The position numbers and the translations under genes were made by a program. A DNA stretch of 64,000 nt from Phycisphaeraceae bacterium (GTDB lineage Bacteria; Planctomycetota; Phycisphaerae; Phycisphaerales; Phycisphaeraceae), in the NCBI GenBank assembly GCA_029260595.1, contig JAJDCY010000010.1, positions 1 through 64,000 on the forward strand. The letters are read 5' to 3'. Every line of letters begins with the position of its first letter. Within the stretch, counting starts at the first letter, position 1. Under the pieces are notes generated by a model, which ran no database searches, had not been told where the DNA came from, and saw nothing but the letters and a program-made list of their open reading frames with translations. Positions 1-6,613 of the stretch are shown piece by piece.

Positions 1-660
1 GTTGACCGCCGAGATCGTGCGCACCGGGGAGCCGCTGAAGCTCACCAAGTTATCGATGCTGGTCATCGCGGACAGGTCCAGCACCGTGTTGGGCCCCTCG
101 GCCTTGAAGATATCGCCGCTGGAGACCCCACGGCCGTCGTACTGAATTCCGGCATGGGTCAACTGCCCGCCACCCGTCGCAGTCAGTCGGGCCGTGTTGC
201 CCGTGAACAGGCCGGGGTTGGGTGCTGAAAACGTGCTGCCGGGTGTCTGGATCACCCCGCCGATCCTGGCATCATCCAGGACGTTGAGCGTGTGGTCCGG
301 GTCGATGATAAGCGTTGTTCCCGACCCCAGATCAAGGTCGGTGACCGCCGAGACTCCGTCGACGTCGAAGTGGATGGTCCCGGCGCTCGCTGGGATCGTG
401 ACATTGTAGGTTTGGCCGTTGTTGACCGGCACGACGCCGCCGTCCCAGTTCCCGGCCGTGCCGTACTGTTGATCACCCGCATCACCTGTCCACAATGCCT
501 CAACCTGCCCCAGGGCGGGCATGGCCGATACACCCAGCGCGGCTGATGCGACCAGGCACCAACCGTTGCGGCGTCGTGGGAGCACCCGGCTCCTGCTGTT
601 GCTGGTTGCCTCGCGGGCGTGTTCATGTCCGATTCCGATCTGCTGTGTGACGTACCGCAT
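1..660 (-). CDS. Secreted protein, N-terminal part only (runs off the left edge)
   Basis: The gene starts at the ATG at 660 and stays open for 220 codons to the window edge, so the C-terminus is missing. A strong Shine-Dalgarno GGGAGGT lies about 6 bases upstream. The N-terminus is an unusually long (about 50 residue) export signal: a basic stretch with RRRNG, then a hydrophobic core ending in ALG around residue 51. The mature part begins with a WTGDAG...NWDGG motif and continues with Gly/Thr/Asn-rich short beta repeats, as in autotransporter-like or PEP-CTERM planctomycete surface proteins. Such proteins usually carry a dockerin-like segment and PEP-CTERM tail at the end, which cannot be seen here. 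The specific function is unknown; the secreted beta-solenoid assignment is family-level inference. Confidence 0.8.
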   Translation of the reverse strand, partial: MRYVTQQIGIGHEHAREATSNSRSRVLPRRRNGWCLVASAALGVSAMPALGQVEALWTGDAGDQQYGTAGNWDGGVVPVNNGQTYNVTIPASAGTIHFDVDGVSAVTDLDLGSGTTLIIDPDHTLNVLDDARIGGVIQTPGSTFSAPNPGLFTGNTARLTATGGGQLTHAGIQYDGRGVSSGDIFKAEGPNTVLDLSAMTSIDNLVSFSGSPVRTISAVN

Positions 661-1135
661 GGGTACACCTCCCAATAAAAGAATGAAAAGAACAACGAGT
701 CACGAATACCATGGGGATATCCGCAATCCCTGAATAGTCATGCCCGAAACGCACAGCATCGCCTTGTCAGTCCGGGGATCGTCGGCGCACCGATCGCGCC
801 AGCGGTGCCAGTCGCGTAACGCCGCGCACACACCTACGGCGAGGCCGTGGTTGGCGCAGACGACAACTGAGCGCCAAACGACCACACAAATTTCAAGAGG
901 CTGCTGATCGGATGAGAAGAAATGAGTCTCGGATGAAAATCAAACGAAAAAAAATAGCAATCCCAACGGCCGAGACTCGATTCATTCATTCGAACAAAAG
1001 CCCCTTTCTACAAGTTATTATTCCAAATCTGATAGCATAGTAGGTGATCGTCAATTTCTTTTGCGATTTTTTTATAACGGTTCAACTGCGTATGGGCTGC
1101 TTGTGGCACGGCTATTCAGAAGTGTATGCGTAACG
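661..1135. other. Intergenic leader region, AT-rich, with a long inverted repeat
   Basis: No gene is visible. This is the upstream region of the secreted-protein gene that starts at 660. The part from about 900 to 1080 is much richer in A and T than its surroundings. It holds a perfect 9-base inverted repeat (GAGTCTCGG at 924-932, CCGAGACTC at 970-978) separated by 37 bases. A weak minus-strand promoter candidate has a -35 TTGACG at 1049-1054, but no convincing -10 at the right distance. If transcription starts there, the leader would be nearly 400 nt long. Confidence 0.5.
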
Positions 1136-1141
1136 TTACGC
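1128..1141. repeat. 14-bp perfect palindrome overlapping the cysC stop
   Basis: GCGTAACGTTACGC is a perfect palindrome that includes the stop codon of cysC (TAA read on the minus strand). It could fold as a 5-bp stem with a 4-base loop at the end of the mRNA, but no T-tract follows, so it is not a canonical terminator. Confidence 0.5.
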
Positions 1142-1759
1142 GCTGAGCAGATCCTTCTTCTCAAGCAGCTCAAGCATCGCCTCGACAGACTCGGCGACAC
1201 TTAGCTGGTCGGTGTGCAGGTGCAGTTCCGCGTTCGCCGGCGCTTCGTAAGGGTCGTCGATCCCCGTGAATCCCTTGATCTCACCAGCGCGGGCCTTTTT
1301 GTACAGGCCCTTGGGGTCGCGGCGCTCGGCTTCCTCAAGCGGGCAATCGACGAAGACCTCGAGGAAGGCGAGCCCGGCATCGGCGTGCATGCGGCGGGCG
1401 TTGTCGCGGTCGGCTGTGTAGGGGCTGATGAAGCTGGCGATCGTGACGATCCCCGCTTCGGTGAACAGCTTGGCGACCTCGCCGATTCGCCGGATGTTCT
1501 CGGCACGGTCCTCCGCGCTAAAGCCGAGGTTGTTGTTCAACCCGTGGCGGATGTTGTCGCCGTCTAGCCGGTAGGCGTGCTTGCCCCGCTGGAGCAGCAC
1601 CTGCTCCAGAGCCACCGCGATCGTGCTTTTGCCGCTTGCCGACAGCCCGGTCAGCCACAGTGTGCCGCCCTTCTGCCCCATGGTCTTGTGTCGTTCTTCC
1701 GGCGATACCGTGCCGTCGTGCCAGGTGATGTTGGTCGCTTTGGAGGGTGTCATCGTCAA
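1136..1759 (-). CDS. cysC: Adenylyl-sulfate kinase (APS kinase)
   Basis: Phosphorylates adenosine 5'-phosphosulfate with ATP to give PAPS, the sulfate donor for assimilation or for sulfotransferases (EC 2.7.1.25). The 207-aa protein has a P-loop GLSASGKST near residue 38, the [11 protein letters not shown] substrate-binding segment, the FISPY motif and the [11 protein letters not shown] motif, all typical of CysC, at normal length. The first possible codon is TTG at 1759 with GAGAGA six bases upstream; an ATG lies two codons on at 1753 and either may be used. It is the last gene of a minus-strand run after the CPBP protease. No ATP sulfurylase gene is nearby, so PAPS may serve sulfation of surface glycans, which is inference only. 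Confidence 0.93.
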   Translation of the reverse strand: MTMTPSKATNITWHDGTVSPEERHKTMGQKGGTLWLTGLSASGKSTIAVALEQVLLQRGKHAYRLDGDNIRHGLNNNLGFSAEDRAENIRRIGEVAKLFTEAGIVTIASFISPYTADRDNARRMHADAGLAFLEVFVDCPLEEAERRDPKGLYKKARAGEIKGFTGIDDPYEAPANAELHLHTDQLSVAESVEAMLELLEKKDLLSA

Positions 1760-1866
1760 CTCATTCTCTCATGGTGGGTGTTAGCGAAAACTCGATCGTA
1801 CAGCCGCGCCCGGATGCTGAAAAGCCCCCCGTCCCGCGACAGGCTCGGCAGGTGCTTCGTCATCCT

Positions 1867-2637
1867 CTAGGCGATCACAACCATCACATCGTACGCCGCG
1901 TGCGTGCCGGCAACGATCCCAAAGCCCCGCAAAACATACACACCCGCCAGGTACACGCCCGCACCGCCGTAGAACAGGCATTTGCTGATCGTGAACGGGT
2001 TGTCCGCTGAGAAGTGGTAAAGCGCGAACGCCAGCGCCGATACTGCGATCGCGGCGGCCGCGCCGGCTTGCTCGGGCAGTGCCAGGACGTCCACCAGCAG
2101 CAAGTGTAACAACGCGATCGCGATCAATCGGAACAACAGTTCCTCATAGATGCCCGCCCCGATGCTCAAGACCAACTGCGTTTGCCACCCACCGGTTGCC
2201 TCCGTGCCCGCCAACGCCATGGCCGGAGCCCCGGCCGCCGTCGGTTCACGGAACACCACCATCGCGAACACGAACAATGGCAACGCCAGAAGCATCGACT
2301 CGCCCCACATCAGCCCATACAGCCGCGGCTGGATCCGCCACGGGTCGCGCTGGACTAGGTGCCAACTTAGCAGTAGCACCACAACGATCAGCCCGGGCAG
2401 GTAGTACCCCGACGCCCCGAGCAGCTCGAAAAAATCCTGCAAGAGTGATCTCGCATAGATCGAGCGGGTTACGCCGTGCGCGCCTTCGGTCGCGAAGACG
2501 AGCGTCCCAACTTCATAGAAAACTAACAATGGGAAAAGGAAAACCAACGCCTGCAGCGGCCGCTGCGAACACAGCCAATACCCGGCGCCATCATGCCCGG
2601 GGATGCGGTCAACTCGAATCGCACGGTCTCTACGCAC
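1867..2637 (-). CDS. CPBP-family intramembrane metalloprotease (CAAX protease-like)
   Basis: A polytopic membrane protein of about 256 aa with several hydrophobic helices. It shows the motifs of the CPBP (Abi/CAAX prenyl protease 2-like) family: EELLFR with the tandem Glu and Arg, ALYHFS with a conserved His, and HAAYD near the C-terminus. The reading frame extends further upstream without a stop, but that part overlaps the ankyrin gene and has the composition of an antisense shadow. The GTG at 2637 starts just after the ankyrin stop and gives a normal N-terminus leading into the first helix (LQALVFLFPLLVFYEV). It sits 53 bases after the ankyrin gene and is probably cotranscribed. Substrate unknown. 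Confidence 0.82.
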   Translation of the reverse strand: MRRDRAIRVDRIPGHDGAGYWLCSQRPLQALVFLFPLLVFYEVGTLVFATEGAHGVTRSIYARSLLQDFFELLGASGYYLPGLIVVVLLLSWHLVQRDPWRIQPRLYGLMWGESMLLALPLFVFAMVVFREPTAAGAPAMALAGTEATGGWQTQLVLSIGAGIYEELLFRLIAIALLHLLLVDVLALPEQAGAAAAIAVSALAFALYHFSADNPFTISKCLFYGGAGVYLAGVYVLRGFGIVAGTHAAYDVMVVIA

Positions 2638-2690
2638 ACTGACTCCGATTCGATAGTGCCGTTCTCCTCGACGCGGGCGACTCTGTGCCC

Positions 2691-5381
2691 TTACCGATTC
2701 CGTTGACCGATGAGGAACCCCGCGACATCCGAGTGGTCGGCATCGCTCGCCAAGTCCAAGGGAGTATTGCCCTCGGCGTCGCGCGCATTTGCGCGGGCCT
2801 CTCGTTTGATCAGCCATTTTACGGTGTCCAGATGGCCGTTTCGCGCCGCCAGGTGCAACGCGGTCCGCCCGTGCGTATCCGCCTGGTCGACGCGCTTCGC
2901 AACCCGATCGTCCCACAGCAGCGCCTCGGCCGCTTCGACATGCCCGGCGTCGCTGGCCGCGTGCAACGGCGTCCAGTCACGGCTGTCCATCAGGTTCGGC
3001 TCACAGTTGAGCTGCGATAGAAGCAGTTGGATTGACGACACTGATCCGCGCTCAGCCGCAAGGTGCAAAGCGGTCCGCCCCGCCTCGTTCTTGGCATTGA
3101 TATTCGCTCCGTGGTGCAACAGGCTGTTCGCCGCGTCTTCGTAGCCGTCGGCGATCGCGATATGGAGTGCGGTATTCCCATCCCGCGCGGGCCGATCGAT
3201 ATCGAGTCCCGCGGAGCCCAGCAGCATTGTCACGACCTCAAGCTGCCGCGCAGCAACGGCTGCATGAAAGGGCGTGTCCGCACTCGCGTCGGCGGCGCTC
3301 AGGTCGATCCCGTCGTGCTCGATCAGCATACGAACGATTGGCTTGTAACCCTTCACAGCCGCGAGGTGGAGCGGTGTTTGCTGAGATTCGGTCAACACAG
3401 GGTTGGGGTCTACCCCTTGGTCCAGAAGAAACGCCACCGCGGCGTCGAGTTGCAGGTCGACCGCGAGGTGCAGCGGTGTCCACCCGCCGGGCTTGGGCTT
3501 CTCGCAATCCGCTCCGCGCCGGACCAAAAGAAAAAACGCCTCGAGTTGCCTCGCCCCCAGCGCGGTTAACAACGGCGTTCTGCCCTCGACGTCCGTCGCA
3601 TCAATGGCTTGTCCCGACGCGATCAGCTTGACCAGCTCGCCCAACTCGCCGTGTTCCGCCGCGACATGAACGGGGCCGGCCTTGACGATTGTCGAGTTGG
3701 CATACGCCCACTCGCGCTGCGACTCGAGGAGGTCCTTTGTCTCCCAGACTGTTTCGATCTCGGCGTCCCATCGGTCACCGAGGGACTTAAACAATCGAGC
3801 GGCCGTTGGCGCATCACCCGCGGCACAGGCGAGGCGGGTGAATCGCGCGAGATATGAGTTTGAACGAGGGAAGCGATCAATGAGGGATTCGAATCCGTTT
3901 TTCACCCGGTGCCACGACCACGCGATATCGCTGAATAGCGCATCGCCTTCGTACCGAAATATGGCCCAGGCGATCTCCGCATAGATCGTCTCGCGTTCGA
4001 GGGATCCGATGTGGTCGCCCGCGGCACGCGCAAAGACTTCAGTCGCGGCCGGGTCGCCCTGAGACCCGCGCAGGAAGTGAATCGCCATGGCCTCGTAAAG
4101 TGGGGAGTACTGCTTGTAGACGGCCGCGCCATCGGAGAACACATCCATCATCGCCGGCCGCGAGAAGCTCAAAGCGTGTCCGATCCTCAACCACGTGGCA
4201 TAAAGGTGCGGATCGCGGACTGTTAGCTTGTCGGCTTCACTTGCCAATCGGTACGCCGCCTTGAGCGTTTCCTCCAGGCGTGGCCACTGCGGATGATCCG
4301 GTGACGGCGGGTCGGGATCGCCGATCGGCCACACCGAGCTCAGTTGCGCCTCGATTATGGCTGCATGGGGTGTTTGTGTGTCCGGCATCGCCGCCGCCCA
4401 CTCACGGAGCCGCGCCAGGTAACGGTCTGCGTCACTCAACTCCGAGTCGGGTGGAACCGTGGCCAACCCGTCATAGAAATGTTGCAGGTACCACCGCCCG
4501 GAACCGTCGCGCGGCATGGTCGCACGAAGCCGCGCCGCGAGACTCTCCAGCGCCTCGAACTCACCTCGATCGAGCATCCGCCCGATTCGCTCGCGGTAAG
4601 CCGTAATCGGATCCCCGCTTGTCGACGCAACCGTCGGCCACATCGCCTCGATCTGGTCGAAGCCGACGTCGCCGCCAGACGCGTCGCTGCACGCGATCAA
4701 CACGCCTTCGCGGTCCAGCAGCATCACGCTTGCAACCATCGTCAGGCTCTCTGGATTGGCGAAACCCGCGGTCGCGCGCAACACGATTCGCCCGGCTGAG
4801 CGGTCCATGTCGAAGTGCTCGGCCCACGCGGCGGTGTCGTCCTCCGTCGGCGGTTGCTGATCAAGGTTGCTAAGGAGCAGGTGAACTTCGATTAACTCTC
4901 GGCTTGCTTTCAATTGCTCTGCGGGACTGCCGCCGAGATGCGATCGTGCAGCCGATGCCCGTTCGCTCGCCGCGATTCCACCAAACGGCCCGACCGATGC
5001 GCTCCCGGCCAACGCTTGGCTAGCGGCATCGTCCATGGCGACCACGATCAGTAGGACGGGCCTGCCGATGCAGTCCGCGATGCGGGTTGTTTCGCCTGTT
5101 TGATCAGGGAGTTGTAAGTCCGGGAACGGCACCAAGTCTTGTGGCGGCCACGGGGTCGGCGGCGAGCTAACCACCTCAGCCACGACCGGCTCGACGATGG
5201 CCCGGACCGTCACCGGTGAGATCATCACAACCCGCGGCGCCGACCGCTGCTTCACGAAGTAGACCACGATCGGCACCGCTACGGCGGCAACCGCAACCAA
5301 CACCAGCGGGACTATCCAGATCGCCTTCTTCTTCACAGAGGTCTCCATCGATCGCCATTCCAACCGACTTGCCCGCGCCAT
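2691..5381 (-). CDS. Membrane-anchored protein with about ten C-terminal ankyrin repeats
   Basis: An 896-aa protein with a single N-terminal transmembrane helix (about residues 20-43, KKKAIWIVPLVLVAVAAVAV), which suggests the bulk lies outside the cytoplasm. Residues of about 85-240 begin PFPDLQLPDQTG and look like an AhpC/TSA thioredoxin-like fold without a CxxC pair. The middle third is helical and may be related to DUF4034-type domains, a tentative call. The last third carries about ten ankyrin repeats with clear TPLHLA or TALHLA cores. The ATG at 5381 is chosen because GAGG lies 5 bases upstream; a GTG at 5429 has no ribosome-binding site. The gene is probably cotranscribed with the CPBP protease and cysC. 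Role unknown; protein-protein binding is likely. Confidence 0.85.
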   Translation of the reverse strand: MARASRLEWRSMETSVKKKAIWIVPLVLVAVAAVAVPIVVYFVKQRSAPRVVMISPVTVRAIVEPVVAEVVSSPPTPWPPQDLVPFPDLQLPDQTGETTRIADCIGRPVLLIVVAMDDAASQALAGSASVGPFGGIAASERASAARSHLGGSPAEQLKASRELIEVHLLLSNLDQQPPTEDDTAAWAEHFDMDRSAGRIVLRATAGFANPESLTMVASVMLLDREGVLIACSDASGGDVGFDQIEAMWPTVASTSGDPITAYRERIGRMLDRGEFEALESLAARLRATMPRDGSGRWYLQHFYDGLATVPPDSELSDADRYLARLREWAAAMPDTQTPHAAIIEAQLSSVWPIGDPDPPSPDHPQWPRLEETLKAAYRLASEADKLTVRDPHLYATWLRIGHALSFSRPAMMDVFSDGAAVYKQYSPLYEAMAIHFLRGSQGDPAATEVFARAAGDHIGSLERETIYAEIAWAIFRYEGDALFSDIAWSWHRVKNGFESLIDRFPRSNSYLARFTRLACAAGDAPTAARLFKSLGDRWDAEIETVWETKDLLESQREWAYANSTIVKAGPVHVAAEHGELGELVKLIASGQAIDATDVEGRTPLLTALGARQLEAFFLLVRRGADCEKPKPGGWTPLHLAVDLQLDAAVAFLLDQGVDPNPVLTESQQTPLHLAAVKGYKPIVRMLIEHDGIDLSAADASADTPFHAAVAARQLEVVTMLLGSAGLDIDRPARDGNTALHIAIADGYEDAANSLLHHGANINAKNEAGRTALHLAAERGSVSSIQLLLSQLNCEPNLMDSRDWTPLHAASDAGHVEAAEALLWDDRVAKRVDQADTHGRTALHLAARNGHLDTVKWLIKREARANARDAEGNTPLDLASDADHSDVAGFLIGQRNR

Positions 5382-5570
5382 CTTAGCCTCGGTGGTGGTT
5401 CGGCTGTATCGCCGGAGTGATTGGCTCACGGCACTACAGCGTATAGTTTTGTAGGATTTTTGAGCGTGGTGCGGAGCCGCCGATCGATCACGCCGTTGGT
5501 CAGTTGGTCATGACGGTAGTCTGCGCCTCGGTGTTTTTCGACGATTCACGCGCCCCCCAGGAGCCCGACG

Positions 5571-6509
5571 ATGCAACATTTTAGATCCCGAGGCACTGGC
5601 TGGTTGTTCTGTGTGTTATCGACGCTCGGCGGCGCGGGTTGCCACACCCAAACAGATATCCCGGCAACGACCATTTTGCCGACGAACGCTCAGGTCGCGG
5701 AGGTGCCGGCTGGGATGTGGCGCCGGTACGGCTTACCGGACATGCACCTGCTGGACCTTCGCCGAGTCGCAATCGTCGACTTCTCGGTCGAGTTCGTCAC
5801 CGCGCGGATCGAGCACCCCGCGCTCGTCCCAACCAGCCCGACGGTGGCAGCGGGGATAACCGACGCTGACTCGACCGCGTCGCGCATGCGTTTGAACCTG
5901 AAGCACGCCGATTACGATCGGCCACTTTGGGTGGAGTTGCCCGATGCTTTGCACACGATGTTTGTGCGCGAGTTGCAACTGTGGGGACTCGAAGTCGTCC
6001 CTACCGCCGACATGATCGATACCCACGCGTACAAGCGGATCTCCACACGATCCAAGGACAGAGAGCCGGTCAACACCGATCCCAACTACCCCAGTTCCGA
6101 CGCCGGCCGAATCAAGCAGGTCGTCACCCGATCGGCGACCGACCTGCCAACCGTTTTGGGCGCGTTTGAAGCGCAACTCGAGTCGATCGAACGCGAGCTG
6201 CTCGATCAAACCAACGCCGATGCCGCGATCCGCGTCCGCATCCGTGTCGGCGTCGCCGACGGCAAAGCCGTCCTCGAACGCGGGTCCAGCATCTGGCTAA
6301 TGCGCCCCGGCATGATCGGCCAACTCACCGCTGAACGCTCGGTTAGATCCGACTCACCTGTCGCCCAACTTGGCGCCGAACCGATTGCCGGGATCCGCCC
6401 GTACGTCGTCGACAGCGAGAGATATCTGGAGCAGATGCGCACAATGTTCCCGCTGTTCATCGCCGTTGCCCTCGACAGCAAAGCCGCACACCCCGTCCCC
6501 GTGCGCTAA
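5571..6509 (+). CDS. Uncharacterised lipoprotein, 312 aa
   Basis: The N-terminus is a lipoprotein signal: basic start, hydrophobic core WLFCVLSTLGGAGC with a lipobox ending at Cys24. AGGAG lies 8 bases before the ATG. The mature part contains no family I recognise. It is soluble, of mixed alpha/beta composition, and has segments such as VELPDALHTMFVRELQLWGLEVVP that recall the predicted periplasmic lipoproteins frequent in planctomycetes. It is divergent from the ankyrin gene (190 bases apart) and convergent with the G8 protein gene. Confidence 0.8.
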   Translation: MQHFRSRGTGWLFCVLSTLGGAGCHTQTDIPATTILPTNAQVAEVPAGMWRRYGLPDMHLLDLRRVAIVDFSVEFVTARIEHPALVPTSPTVAAGITDADSTASRMRLNLKHADYDRPLWVELPDALHTMFVRELQLWGLEVVPTADMIDTHAYKRISTRSKDREPVNTDPNYPSSDAGRIKQVVTRSATDLPTVLGAFEAQLESIERELLDQTNADAAIRVRIRVGVADGKAVLERGSSIWLMRPGMIGQLTAERSVRSDSPVAQLGAEPIAGIRPYVVDSERYLEQMRTMFPLFIAVALDSKAAHPVPVR

Positions 6510-6519
6510 CCGCCTACGC

Positions 6520-6593
6520 CGCCGCCCCGCGATCCTTCGGTAAGAGTCACGGGGCGGCGCTGCCAATCACAGGATGTCGGGCACCCGGTGCCC
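6520..6593. terminator. Hairpins in the convergent gap between the lipoprotein and G8 protein genes
   Basis: The 104-base gap between two convergent genes contains a perfect 10-bp inverted repeat (CGCCGCCCCG at 6520-6529 and its complement at 6550-6559). A second hairpin, GGGCAC-CCG-GTGCCC, lies at 6579-6593. Neither has a clear T-tract. They could still act as two-way transcription barriers or mRNA 3'-end stabilisers; that function is inferred from position. Confidence 0.45.
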
Positions 6594-6613
6594 AGCTAGG
6601 CCGGCCAGACCGG

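Noticed and set aside
2638..2916. Upstream extension of the CPBP protease reading frame by 93 codons
   Set aside because: It overlaps the end of the ankyrin gene and has Arg/Gly/Cys-rich antisense composition. The GTG at 2637 gives a normal membrane-protein start.
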